A stretch of DNA of 64,000 nucleotides from Penaeus vannamei (taxonomy: Eukaryota > Arthropoda > Malacostraca > Decapoda > Penaeidae): NCBI RefSeq assembly GCF_042767895.1, contig NC_091557.1:35575885-35639884 (forward strand). The letters run 5' to 3'. Below, one piece after another: positions 39,902-51,350 of the stretch. Position 1 is the stretch's first letter. Each line of letters opens with the position of its first letter. Position numbers and translations under genes: made by a program. The notes under the pieces were generated by a model. That model was not told the DNA's origin. It saw nothing but the letters and a program-made list of their open reading frames with translations, and ran no database searches.

Positions 39902-40580
39902 CTATGCTGCCTGTGGAATCTTCGGAGCCGTGACAGTCAACACGCCATCGGAAGACATTGCGGAAGTCACGGCCTCCATGTCCACTTTGCCTGGGAAGTT
40001 GAAACGTCGACAGAAGCTTTTCATGGACTTGAAGTCGCCCTCTTCCTTTTCCACTCGACCTTCCATTACCACTTGATTGTCTTCCACTCTGACCTTAACG
40101 TCTCCACTCTTGAAGTCATGAACGTCTAGTACAACTTGTATATAGAATCGAGTTTTTTTTTTTTAATATCTAAATACTTTTCCTAACCTTCAATTTCAAC
40201 AGTTTTTTAACATCTTTTTATTCTTCTTTTCATGTAAATAAATATTTAAATCAGTGTTTTTGGGATCCACATGGATTTTTGATTGTAGAACTTACCTTGT
40301 GACTCTGATCGTCTTCGCTGAAGGCCATGACTTGGTTCTCCTGCTGCAGATTGCGGTCTCTTACACGTCTGTAGCTACTCATCAGATCACTCACGGATTT
40401 GGCTTCTCCCCACGAATCCAGCATTTGGTCGATGGCTGTCTCAAAGTGCTTCCGAATATCCTCGAAGAAGGAATCGTGGAAGAAAAGTCCCTTCTCAGCG
40501 ATAGGGAGAAGTGAATCCTCTTTGCATTCGGGAGCTTCTAGTTTCTGTTCAGCAAGGGAGCTAGTATTTTTGTTTTCCAT
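39902..40580 (-). pseudogene. Two-exon sHSP copy m9 with destroyed splice acceptor
   Basis: Exon 1 40296-40580 and exon 2 39902-40135 are both open (exon 2 has VVMEGRV in place of VVVEGRV). The acceptor, CAG|GTTGTAC in all other copies, reads CAAGTTGTAC because plus-strand base 40136 is T instead of C. The next AG, one base downstream, would give TTG TAC TAG, an immediate stop. The copy is therefore probably non-functional unless a cryptic site is used. Promoter and exon 1 look normal. Confidence 0.75.
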
Positions 40581-40709
40581 GTTTCTCTATCGTTTATCGC
40601 TTCAATAAGGTAGAGTAAGACTCGTGGAAATGTAGATAAAGCTACAGCTTGCTTTGTTCTCTCACCGAGTGTTGTTTCCGTTGTGTCTAGCGAGAGGCGG
40701 CTGCTGAGG

Positions 40710-40815
40710 CTTTTATGTGGCGCGAGTTGGGTGTACGCCCACTTTCCACCTCCTTCTGGACGCGGGACTATGGCACGCTTGGCATCATCTTCATTCGAAA
40801 TCTCGTGAAACTTCT
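40710..40815 (-). promoter_or_regulatory. Heat-shock promoter of copy m9
   Basis: TATA CATAAAAG at 40710-40717; HSE (cgaaatctcgtgaaacttct) at 40795-40815. A 1.59-kb insertion starts 39 bp further upstream. Confidence 0.65.
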
Positions 40816-40853
40816 AGTTCTCACCTTAACTAAGGTGAATGCTTTCGATACAG

Positions 40854-42441
40854 TGTAAGGTTATGTGAATGAGGAACCCAAAGGAAGCCAACCGTGAGGC
40901 GGAAGACTTCAGGCTTAGGGGCCAAGGAAAATGAGGGGGCCCCGTTCGTTTCTCGCAAAGGGGGTGATGGGACCAAGCTGAAGGCTAGGAACCAACACGA
41001 CCTCACAAGCCAAATTATCCCCGGAGATGCAGGTCTACCAGGAGCGTGACCAATATGAAGACGGTACATAAAATACAATAAAAATGAATCCTAAAATGAA
41101 CTGTTAAAAACAAACAATGTGTAGAAGGCACCAAAGTAAAACTGAAATTAAAACGTAAAGAACTGACAAGTGCCAGAAGGGCTTATGAAAATATGCCAGA
41201 AGGGCTTAAAAACAGTAAAAAGAACTGGCATCTAAGTTAAAATACGTAAAATGACAAACAAGGAGTAGAGGTAAGAGGAAGCATGAAAAGAGTAAATGAA
41301 AAGATCGTAAAATCAGAAAAGTAAAAAGCAAAAGCTGAAGTAAAAGTGCAGGTAAAATACGAGTAAAAGGGTAAAACGAATAAAAGAAACTAGTAAAAGA
41401 AACCAGTAAAAGTAAGTAAAACTCAGAGTAAGTAAAAAGTAGAAGTAACGGCACACATGGTTCAAAGTAAAAACTAGAGTAAAACAGTAAAATAACACGT
41501 CCAGCATAAATACACCTAGGCAAGTAAAAGGGGCAGTACAACCTTATTTCAACATCCACGGTGTAAAATCCAGACAGGTAAATCCAAGGGTCAAGTCAAA
41601 CACAGTCAAAGTATCCACTTCGTTTATTGTTTAGAATCAAGGGGGTTACATTGCCTCACGTGGACGGAGTGGTAGCGGTAAAAATCATTAAAACAATAAA
41701 TAGGAAATATTAAAATAAAAGAAAATATACACAAGATAAAACAAAAGGTAAAAGCAATAAAACATCCCAAGAAATAAATGAGAAAATAATAATTAGAATA
41801 AAAAATACGTAAAACCATCTGCTGCGATTCAGAAATAAAAATACTAAAATAAATGACTTGCTCTCGAAGTAAAAGAGAGATTAAAATGATCAGTAAGTAA
41901 AAATAAACCAATTAAAAAATAAAACTGAACTTAGGATAAAAGGAATAAAAAGTACGAGAAACAGATGAGGATGCCCCCTTATCTGCACATCACGTGAATC
42001 CTTGTGGGATATAGGTGGATAGCAAACGAATTCAGTGGAAGTTTTATTCAAAAGTGCATAAAAACAGTGTAAATCAACGTAAAATACATGTAAATAAAGC
42101 CAGCATAAAACATAAGTAAAATAAAAGCGTAGAAATCAGGCTGACTGGGGGAAGTGGTCCGCTGTGCTCGACTCGCCCTGTGGATTACGGAGGATGCTGG
42201 GTAGGATAGGGATAGGATGGAGGTAGGATAGGTTAGAGATAAAGATAAGAAGTAGAACAAGCAGAGGAAAAGAGTAAAAGAGGGAGAAACTAGCACAGAA
42301 GTAGAGTATAAAAAGCGAGGGGACAAGGAGAGGGTACGAATAAGGAGAGGGATATGAGGATAGAGGAAAAAAAGGGGGGAGGGGGAGGATAGATGATGGG
42401 TAAGGTCTGTAGGGGGGGGGGAGGAGGTTGAAAACCTCACA
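40854..42441. mobile_element. 1.59-kb solo-LTR-like insertion
   Basis: Starts TGTAAGGTT, ends AACCTCACA, and is flanked by a 4-bp duplication ACAG (40850-40853 and 42442-42445). Removing it restores the flank seen in other copies (gctttcgata...cactgcgaaaaat). Ends of TGT...ACA with a short duplication fit a solo LTR. A TIR element with short imperfect ends is the alternative. The interior is low-complexity (many agtaaaa motifs, purine-rich right end) and has no coding domain I recognise. Confidence 0.65.
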
Positions 42442-42445
42442 ACAG

Positions 42446-43675
42446 CACTGCGAAAAATCCTAAATACTAATCATTCGTTTTTATAGATATCTTCCATCAT
42501 CTATATGATCATTATTTACATAGAAAACAAGTACATATACGCGCACTAACACGTACACATGCACACACACACACATACAGTATATGCATTTACAAAATAT
42601 GTATATATACACACATAACGAGATATGCATATATATGTTGATATTGAATACAAATAAGCATATATATGCGCACACAGAAATACATAAGGTACATTTTTAA
42701 CGAGAGACGCGAACAAGCCATGGTTTGGTTTGGTTTGCTTCGCCTTGCCGAATTCGTCAAACACAGACCCAACTTCCAGCTTGCTATCAATGTAAACAAA
42801 CGATCGCAATGCGAGATGGTGAGTGACAGAATTATTCGCAGAAGAGAACAGTGGATGCTGTTAGTAATGTTAGTGATATTACCGAAGAAGAAATCTTTTC
42901 TTATCGTGGTTTTGCATTCACTGAAGAAGATAAACGAAATAAGGATTTCAAAATATCATCTGCATATTGTGGAACAAAAAGTTATAAAATAAAGTGAAAA
43001 AAAAACGTCCACACACTTTAGAGCAAGTCTAAAAGGATAATATCCATCATTCATAGCAAAAATGGGTCTTTCAACAGCGAGTTTAGAATGGAAATAACAT
43101 CGGTAAATAAAAACGCACTTTAAACATCCCAGGGTAGCCATAATGCAGTTATAAATAGCTAGTACTTTTCTTCTAGAGCATAATAAAACTAATAATATAC
43201 TCCAGTTAATACTTCTGGCAGGTACAGATATAACAACTTGTTTGTTTACTAATGTTACGTCGTGAAAATATACCAAAGTTCCTCTGGAGTATTTTGAAAA
43301 TGCCTCAACAACAACACCAATACACAAAAATGCTTTGTGTGTATTGGTGTGAGGACAGTATAAGTGTACAGATATGTATATGTACAAACGGGCGCGCACG
43401 CACACATAAACACACATGCACATATAGAGAGATAGAAAAACGATTATAACATATATGTATGTGTATATATTTCAAGTACTTCCTACCTCAGTAACCATAT
43501 GAAAACAGTTTCGCGAAAAGGCAAGGCAATTAAAGTCATACACACATGTAAACAAATACAATTTATTTATAAAATAGCAAAATCACTATTCATTTTAACA
43601 TTATCAAAAATAACAATAAATTCCTTAAACATACATTGTCTCTAAGATTAGATGATAGTTTCAGTTAATGAAATG
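42446..43675. other. B-type spacer upstream of the LTR-like insertion
   Basis: Continuation of the m9 5' flank interrupted by the insertion: conserved ~140-bp block at about 42700-42840, then the 3' flank and 3' UTR of copy m10. Confidence 0.6.
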
Positions 43676-43680
43676 TTTTC

Positions 43681-44407
43681 TTATGCTGCCTGTGGAATCT
43701 TTGGAGCCGTGACAGTCAACACGCCATCGGAAGACACTGCGGAAGTCACGGCCTCCATGTCCACTTTGCCTGGGAAGTTGAAACGTCGACAGAAGCTTTT
43801 CATGGACTTGAAGTCGCCCTCTTCCTTTTCCACTCGACCTTCCACCACCACCTGATTATCTTCCACTCTGACCTTAACGTCTCCACTCTTGAAGTCATGA
43901 ACATCTAGTACAACCTGTTTATAGAATCGAGTAGTATTTATTTAGCTTTTTGTCTTCCATTTTTATATTAATGAATATTCAAATACTCTGTTTGCTTGAC
44001 CTATATGGTTTTATTAAAGCTAATTTTCAATTTGAAAAGTTTTTGAAACAACTTTCTATTTATGTAGATGAATTAAATCAGTGCATTTGCGATTCACGTA
44101 AATTTTAGATTGTAGAACTAACCTTATGATTGTGGTCGTCTTCGCTGAAGGCCATGACTTGGTTCTCCTGCTGCAAATTGCGGTCTCTTACACGTCTGTA
44201 GCTATTCATCAGATCACTCACGGATTTGGCTTCTCCCCAAGTGTCCAGCATTTGGTCGATGGCTGTCTCAAAGTGCTTCCGAATCTCCTCGAAGAAGGAA
44301 TCGTGGAAGAAAAGTCCCTTCTCAGCGATGGGGAGAAGCGAATCCTCTTTGCATTCGGGAGCCTCTGGTTTCTGTTCAGGAAGGGCGTCAGTACCTTTGT
44401 TCTCCAT
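43681..44407 (-). CDS. Two-exon small heat shock protein, copy m10 (last minus-strand copy)
   Basis: Exon 1 44123-44407, exon 2 43681-43914, 172 aa. Copy-specific: MENKGTDALPEQKPE, FFEEIRKHF, DLMNSYRR, and TSAVSSDG (Met to Val). The MENKGTDAL start is shared with plus-strand copies p1 and p3, the nearest A-type neighbours across the inversion. Confidence 0.93.
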
Positions 44408-44534
44408 TTTTCTCTATTGTTTAGCGCTTCAATAAGGTAGAGTAAAACGTGAAAATGTAGATAAAGCTACAGCTTGCTTTGTTCTCTCTCCGAGTGTTGT
44501 TTCTGTTGTGTCTAGCGAGAGGCGGCTGCTGAGG

Positions 44535-44640
44535 CTTTTATGTGGCGCGAGTTGGGTGTGCGCCCACTTTCCACCTCCTTCTGGACGCGGGACTATGGCA
44601 CAATTGGCAACATCTTCATTTGAAATCTCGTGAAACTTCT
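44535..44640 (-). promoter_or_regulatory. Heat-shock promoter of copy m10
   Basis: TATA CATAAAAG at 44535-44542; HSE (tgaaatctcgtgaaacttct) at 44621-44640. Confidence 0.65.
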
Positions 44641-45862
44641 AGTTCTCAACTTAGCTAAAATTATTGCTTTCGGTGAAACTTTGCGAAAAATGCCTAAATA
44701 GTAATTATTCTTATAGATATTTTCCATGAATGGTCATTATTTATATAGAGACACAAGAACACATACTCGCACTGACCCACACACACGCATGCACGCACAC
44801 GCACATATATATATACATTTAAATATAAAAATATATACATATATACATATACACACATATAGAGATATGCATATATATGTAAGCGTCTATATGTAAGCAC
44901 ATATATACGCACACACAAACACACAATGCGCACTTTTGACGAGAAACGCGAGGAAGCCATTGTTTGGTTTGGTTTGCTTCGCCTTCCCGAATTCGTCAAA
45001 ACAGACCCAACTTCCAGCTTGCTATCAATGTAAACAAACGTTCGCAATGCGAGATGGTGAGTGACAGAATTATTCGCAGAAGAGAACAGTAGATGCTGTT
45101 AGTAATGTTAGTGATATTACCGACGAAATCTTTTCTTGTCGTGGTTTTACATTTACTGAAGAAGATAAACAAATTTCATAATATCTTATACATATTGCAT
45201 AGCACAAAAGTTCTGAAAAGAAAAAGAAATAATCGTCCACACACTTTATAGCAAATCTAAAAGGATAATATCTACCATTCATAACAAAGATGGGTCTTTC
45301 AACTGGGAGTTTAGAATGGAAATAACATCGGTAAAAATAAAAACACACTTTGTATTATGGTTTTCCCAGGAAAGCCATAATGCAGTTATAAATAGCTTGT
45401 ACTTCTGGTAGATAAAACAATTTGCTAGTATATATCATCATCTATTGGCGACAAAATAAGTAAATTATCACCGTTGTCATTCATTTCCGTCGGTCACGTT
45501 GTCGTTTTGTTTACTGTTGTGACGTCATAAATGTGTAGCAGACTTCCTTTGTAGGAAGTTTGAAAATGTTTGGTTACGAAACCAGACCAAGATATCTGAC
45601 AAGAAGGATGTTTCAAGAATTTTCAAAATTCTTGAATCATCATACGGTCAGAAATGCGCCTGAACATACACAATCATACATGGTGTGTATTGGTGTGAGG
45701 ACAATATAAGTGTACATATATGCACATTTAAAGAGATAGAAAGATGATTATAACATACCATATGTATATGTGTGTATACATTTCAAGTACTTCCTACTTA
45801 GGTAACCATCTGTTATCAAAACAGTTTCGCGAAAAGGGAAGGCATGTAAAGTTGTATATGTA
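44641..45862. other. Spacer preceding the inversion junction
   Basis: Minus-oriented flank: conserved block at about 44935-45065 (one copy-specific 1-bp deletion), then B-type flank including gtgacgtcat near 45520. It ends abruptly at about 45862 where an sHSP 3' UTR and ACD exon should begin. Confidence 0.6.
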
Positions 45863-45944
45863 GGAGTATTTATTCTTCCATTTTTTTCCCTTTCAACTCT
45901 AATTCTAATTAAAATCTAAATAATCTATTTGCATTGCTTAGATA
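45863..45944 (-). pseudogene. sHSP intron remnant at the inversion junction
   Basis: About 80 bp (gagtatttattcttcca...aatctattt gcattgcttagataa) closely match the array intron in minus orientation. Neither exon flanks it. Immediately after it the sequence becomes plus-oriented 5' flank. Confidence 0.7.
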
Positions 45945-46077
45945 ATTATGTCTTATGTGTGTGTGTGTACATATATATGTGCTTATTTGTATTCAAGATC
46001 TACATATATATGTATATCTCTGTATGGGTGTATGTGTATATATGTATATATTTATGTATATATTTATATATTTAAAA

Positions 46078-46122
<45 letters not shown>

Positions 46123-46277
46123 TATTTATATATATATGTGCGTGTGCGCGTGTGTGTGTGTATGTTAGTGAGCGTATGTGTTCTTTTGTCTCTCAGTATA
46201 AATAATGACCATACAGATGATGGAAAAAATTTCGCAAGGTTTTGCCGAAAGAAATTTTTTCAGCTAAGTTCAAAACA
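45945..46277. other. Start of plus-oriented array: 5' flank of p1
   Basis: Inverse of the 44.65-44.9 kb flank, with a (TA)n tract at about 46078-46118 and the tgtgttcttttgtctctcagtataaataatgacc segment. Confidence 0.6.
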
Positions 46278-46382
46278 AGAAGTTTCACGAGATTTCGAAT
46301 CAAGACGTGCCAAGCATGCCATGATCCCGCGTCCAAAAGGAGGTGAGAAGTGGGCGCACACCCAACTCGCGCCACATAAAAG
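46278..46382 (+). promoter_or_regulatory. Heat-shock promoter of copy p1
   Basis: HSE aGAAgtTTCacGAgatTTCga at 46278-46298: four pentamers, the third with one mismatch. TATA CATAAAAG at 46375-46382. Confidence 0.7.
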
Positions 46383-46510
46383 CCTCAGCAGCCGCCTCTC
46401 GCAAGATACAACAGAAACAACACTCGGAGAGAGAACAAAGCAAGCTATAGCTTTATCTACATTTTCACGTTTTTACTCTACCTTACTGAAGCGCTAAACA
46501 ATAGAGAAAA

Positions 46511-47235
46511 ATGGAGAACAAAGGTACTGATGCCCTTGCTGAACAGAAACCAGAAGCTCCCGAATGCAAAGAGGATTCACTTCTCCCAATCGCTGAGAAG
46601 GGACTTTTCTTCGACGATTCCTTCTTCGAGGATATTCGGAAGCACTTTGAGACAGCCATCGACCAAATGCTGGATTCGTGGGGAGAAGCTAAATCCGTGA
46701 GTGATCTGATGAGTAGCTACAGACGTGTAAGAAACCGCAATTTGCAGCAGGAGAACCAAGTCATGGCCTTCAGCGAGGACGACCAGAATCATAAGGTTAG
46801 TTCTACAATCTGAAATCCGTGTGGATCACACACTTATTTTGATATTCATTTAATGAATAAAAGAAAGAAGTTACAGAAACTATTCAAATTAAATTTTCTT
46901 CAGTAATTATCTAAGTAACGCAAATAGATTATTTAGATTTTAATTATAATTAGTGGAAAGGGAAAAACTACAAAAATACTCTTACTCGATATTATATACA
47001 GGTTGTACTAGATGTTCATGACTTCAAGAGTGGAGACGTTAAGGTCAGAGTGGAAGATAATCAGGTGGTGGTGGAAGGTCGAGTGGAAAAGGAAGAGGGC
47101 GACTTCAAGTCCATGAAAAGCTTCTGTCGACGTTTCAACTTCCCAGGCAAAGTGGACATGGAGGCCGTGACTTCCGCAATGTCTTCCGATGGCGTGTTGA
47201 CTGTCACGGCTCCGAAGATTCCACAGGCAGCATAA
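46511..47235 (+). CDS. Two-exon small heat shock protein, copy p1
   Basis: Exon 1 46511-46795, exon 2 47002-47235, 172 aa. Copy-specific: MENKGTDALAEQKPE, FFDDSFF, YRRVRNRN. First gene of the plus-strand array (A position); the A-type spacer with a 323-bp element follows. AATAAA near 47340 is a likely polyadenylation signal. Confidence 0.94.
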
Positions 47236-47379
47236 GAATGCATATTTCATTAACTGTGATTGTAATCTAATCTTAAAGACAAAGTATGTTTAACTAATTA
47301 TTTTTGATAATGTTAAAATGAATAAGACACTTTTTAAAAATAAATTTTATTTGTTTATATGTGTTTGACTTCCTTTTCG

Positions 47380-47660
47380 AAAAAAAAAAACGACTGTCGC
47401 ACAGATTGCATAACAGATTGATCTTCGAAACTCTCTAATAAAAATTACAGTAACAAATGCAAAGAGAAATCACTACTTCCAACTGTTGTGACCTGTGGTT
47501 CCATCATTATTTTTTAAAAAGAAACGTAAAAATTAATAATGGTCTACCGAGCTGTCGCAATGATTGCATAACTGATGGATCTTCGAAAATCTCGAGGAAA
47601 ATACCTTTACCAAATGCAAAGATGATTCACTATTTGCAAGTGCTGTGACCTGTGCCTTTA
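47380..47660. repeat. Diverged tandem repeat in A-type 3' flank
   Basis: Two diverged copies of a roughly 170-bp unit: gcataacagat, tcttcgaaa, taccaaatgcaaag, ttgtgacctgtg. A third, more decayed unit lies near 48190-48300. The same arrangement recurs after p3, p5 and p7 and, inverted, in the minus array. Confidence 0.6.
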
Positions 47661-47666
47661 TGTCCC

Positions 47667-47989
47667 TTGTGTCAACGTAAGCCCCGAGTGCCGAGGGCGG
47701 AGGGTGCCTCCTGTCCTGTGACTGCCCTTTCTGTCTGCTAGGTCTGGTCTGCCTCTTATGCCCCCCGGTCTCCCTGACGAGACGGTTATATCCAGCGACT
47801 CCTTGTCCTGCTGCTGGGTGCCAGCTTCTAATTTGTGGGGTGTCCGTGCTTCCGGCGGACTTGCTCGAGGCGGAAAAAGTTATTTGGGCAAGCAGGGCTC
47901 AGGCGTGGTACCTCGATGCACGGAAGGAAGGCAGCTGTTAGGGCCAAGGTGCAAGGCAAACCCATCCGGTTTCCATATCGTTGACACAA
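47667..47989. mobile_element. 323-bp terminal-inverted-repeat element, copy 1
   Basis: Ends TTGTGTCAACG and CGTTGACACAA form an 11-bp inverted repeat around GC-rich DNA unlike its AT-rich surroundings. The equivalent site after p7 (tgtcccttgatataaacg, ~62213) lacks it. An open frame inside is conserved in all three copies but resembles no transposase. The target-site duplication is unclear. Confidence 0.65.
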
Positions 47990-48014
47990 TGATATAAACG
48001 ATGGCCATAAAATT

Positions 48015-48170
48015 CACGGGCAGCATGAGAAAGCATATTTCATTAGCCGAAATGATCTAAAAGACAATGTATGTTAAATTAGCTCATTATTGTTATTTTG
48101 GATAAAGTTACAGTAAATGTATATATTTTCATAATAGATTAGTTTTGTTTGCCTTCCCTTTTCGCCAACT
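48015..48170 (+). pseudogene. 3'-end relic of a lost sHSP gene
   Basis: ggCAGCATGAGAAAGCATATTTCATTAGCC, then taaaagacaatgtatgttaaa and gttttgtttgccttccc, parallel the stop codon, 3' UTR and post-poly(A) flank of intact copies. No coding exon precedes it. Confidence 0.55.
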
Positions 48171-48399
48171 TATTGGAACACAATCGATTGTCTATTGCAG
48201 CATAGTTTTCATAATAGATGGCTCTTCGAAACTTGAAGAAATTAAAGTACCAAACGCAAATAGGGTTCACTTCCGTTTGGTATGACCTGTGGTTCCATGA
48301 TTATTTTTCAGTGAAATGAATCAAAATTGAGTGTGTATATATACATAAATGAATAAGTTGATACATAGATAAACAGACACACACATATATGTATGTCTC

Positions 48400-48403
48400 C
48401 GTG

Positions 48404-48443
<40 letters not shown>

Positions 48444-48503
48444 TGTCCCTATGAGACTTTATATTTATATATATACATATATATATGTACACACACACCC
48501 ATA

Positions 48504-48580
<77 letters not shown>

Positions 48581-48590
48581 GTATATATGC
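48400..48590. repeat. (GT)n/(TA)n microsatellite
   Basis: Compound tract between p1 and p2, the same position as in the later repeat units (53260-53425, 58135-58310). Confidence 0.95.
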
Positions 48591-48846
48591 ACACACATGT
48601 ATGTATTTGTAAATAAACATAGTGTATATATACATATATTGCCCTTATACACACACAAAGTATGTTTGAGTGTGTGTTGGTATGTAATATTTACAAATAT
48701 ATACATACATATGTGTGCGTGTGTATATTGCTGTTGTGTCTCTAAATGATGCCCTTATAGGTGGTGGAATATACCACTTGAAAGGTCCAGTAATGAAGCA
48801 TTTATCGCATGATTGTATCACACGCATTCATCTTAGATTGAGAACT

Positions 48847-48952
48847 AGAAATTTCGCGAGATTTCGACTCAAGATGTTGCCAAGCATGCCATGATCCCGC
48901 GTCCAAATGGAGGTGGGAAGTGGGCGCACACCCAACTCGCGCCACATAAAAG
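48847..48952 (+). promoter_or_regulatory. Heat-shock promoter of copy p2
   Basis: HSE aGAAatTTCgcGAgatTTCga at 48847-48867; TATA CATAAAAG at 48945-48952. This flank has the empty site of the pogo-like MITE (ttgctgttgtgtctctaaatgatgcc near 48728). Confidence 0.7.
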
Positions 48953-49077
48953 CCTCAGCAGCCGCCCTTTGCCACACACAACAGAACCAACGCTCTTTGA
49001 GAAAAGAAAGCAAGCTCTAGCTTTACATCACCGCAAGACGTACTCAATCTTACTAAAGTGATAAACGATAGAGAAAT

Positions 49078-49796
49078 ATGGAGAACAAAACTACTAACGC
49101 CCTTGCTGAACAGAAACCAGAAGTTCCCGAATGCAAAGAGGATTCTCTTCTTCCCATCGCTGAGAAGGGACTTTTCTTCCACGATTCCTTCTTCGAGGAT
49201 ATTCGGAAGCACTTTGAGACAGCCATCGACCAAATCCTGGACACTTGGGGAGAAGCCAAATCCGTGAGTGATCTGATGAGTAGCTACAGACGTGTAAGAG
49301 ACCGCAATTTGCAGCAGGAGAACCAAGTCATGGCCTTCAGCGAAGACGACCAGAATCATAAGGTTAGTTTTACAATCTAGTTTATGTGGATAAAAAAACA
49401 TTGAATTAGATATTCATTTACATGAATAGATTTTTTTTTAAATTAAAGATTATATATATAAAAGATCTAGGTCACGCAAACAGAGTATTTAGATAATCAT
49501 GAAGATTAAAAAGGAAAGGGGGAAAAAAAAAGAGAAATATCCTTACTCGATTCTATATACAGGTAGTACTGGATGTTCATGACTTCAAGAGTGGAGACGT
49601 TAAGGTCAGAGTGGAAGATAATCAGGTGGTGGTGGAAGGTCGAGTGGAAAAGGAAGAGGGCGATTACAAGTCCATGAAAAGCTTCTGTCGACGTTTCAAC
49701 TTCCCAGGCAAAGTGGACATGGAGGCCGTGACTTCCGCAATGTCTTCCGATGGCGTGTTGACTGTCACGGCTCCGAAGATTCCACAGGCAGCATAA
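49078..49796 (+). CDS. Two-exon small heat shock protein, copy p2
   Basis: Exon 1 49078-49362, exon 2 49563-49796, 172 aa. Copy-specific: MENKTTNALAEQKPEVPE, IDQILDTWGE, and EEGDYKSMKS (Phe to Tyr in the ACD loop, shared with p4 and p5). AATAAA at 49913-49918, about 115 bp after the stop. Confidence 0.94.
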
Positions 49797-51115
49797 GAAA
49801 ACATTTCATTAACTAAAACTATCATCTAATCTTAAAGACAATGTATGTTTAAGGAACTATTTATTGTTATTTTTTATAATGTTAAAATGGATTATGCTTT
49901 TGCTCTTTTGTAAATAAATTGTATTTGTTTACATGTCTGACTTTACTTGCCTTCCCTTTCCGCGAAACTGTTTGGATAACAAATGGTTACCTAGGCAGGA
50001 AGTACGTGAAATATATTCACACATATACATATGGTATGTTATAATCATCTTTCTATCTTTCTGCCTCATTATATATGCATATTTGTGTGTTTGTGCGCGC
50101 GCATGTTTGTACACATCCAAATTTGTATGCTTACATTGTCCTCACACCCATACACACAATGTATATTTGTATATGTAGAGGCGCATTTTTGACCGCAAGA
50201 TAATTCAAGATTTCTTGAAAAGTCTTGAAACATCCTTCTTGGTCAGATATCTTGGTCTGGTTTCGTAACCAAACCAAGCATTTTCTAACTTCCTCCAAGA
50301 AGAAGTCTGCTTCACTTTCAGGACGTCATGATGATAAAGAAACCGCCAACATGGCCGAAAGAAATGAATGATAACGATGAAATTCTTGTGATAATTTACT
50401 TATTTTGTTGTTTTATCCACCAGAATTATTAAATGGAGTATATTGATAGCTTTATTATTCTCAAGAAGAAAGTACTAGCTATTTATAATTGTATTTTACC
50501 TATCCTGGGATGTTCGAAGTGCGCTTTTATTTACCCATGTTATATCCATTCTAAAGTCGCAGTTTGGAAGACCCATCTATGTTATGAGTAGTAGATAATA
50601 ACCTTTTACACTTGCTTTAAAGTGTGTGGATGATTTTTTTTATAACTTTTCGTCAGTAATTTCACGAACATTACTAACAGAGACCACTCTGTTTCCTTCT
50701 GCGAATGATTCTGTCACTCATATCTCGTATTACGGTCGTTTGTTTACATTGATAGCAAGCTGGATGCAAGGTCTGTTTTTGACGAATTCGGCAAGGCGAA
50801 GCAAACCAAACCAAACCATGGCTTGCTCGCGTTTCTCGTCAAAAATGTGTATGTATGTGCTTATTTGTATTCAGTATCTACATATAAATGCATATCTCTA
50901 TATATGAGTGTATGTGTGTGTCTGTGCTTGTGCGTGTGTATGTGTTTGCGCACGTGTGTGTGTGTGTGCGTTAGTGCGCGTATTTCTTATGTCTATATGA
51001 ATAATGGCCATATAGATGATGGAATATACTTGTAAAAGCACACACACACACAATAGATTTCATTCATTTTCACAAGCTTGTACCGAAAGCAATTATCTTA
51101 ATTAAGTTGAGAACA
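49797..51115. other. B-type spacer of unit 1
   Basis: 3' flank of p2, then the ggttacgaaaccagaccaag region, the conserved ~140-bp block at about 50705-50850, and a GT-rich stretch at 50905-50985. No gene supported. Confidence 0.6.
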
Positions 51116-51221
51116 TGGAGTTTCACGAGATTTCGAATGAAGATGTTGGCAAGAGTGCCTTAGTGATGCGTCCAGAAAGAGGTGGAAAGTGGGCGCACAC
51201 CCAACTCGCGCCATATAAAAG
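51116..51221 (+). promoter_or_regulatory. Promoter of copy p3, weakened HSE but consensus TATA
   Basis: HSE region 51116-51138 (atGGAgtTTCacGAgatTTCga) has its first unit changed. The TATA reads ATATAAAAG at 51213-51221, a better match than most copies. Confidence 0.65.
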
Positions 51222-51350
51222 CCTCAACAGCCACCTCTCGCTAGACACAATAGAAACAGCACTCGGTGAGAGAACAAAGCAAGCTGTAGCTTTATCTACA
51301 TTTCCACGAGTTTTACTCTACTCTATTGAAGCGATAAACGATAGAGAAAT

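Noticed and set aside
41206..42440. Several hydrophobic Leu/Phe/Tyr-rich frames in the 40.9-42.4 kb insertion
   Set aside because: Low-complexity products of agtaaaa-type and pyrimidine-rich repeats; no domain, no splice context.
47758..47997. 79-aa frame inside the 323-bp element, conserved in three copies
   Set aside because: The copies are recent duplicates, so shared openness is uninformative; no transposase or other domain recognised.
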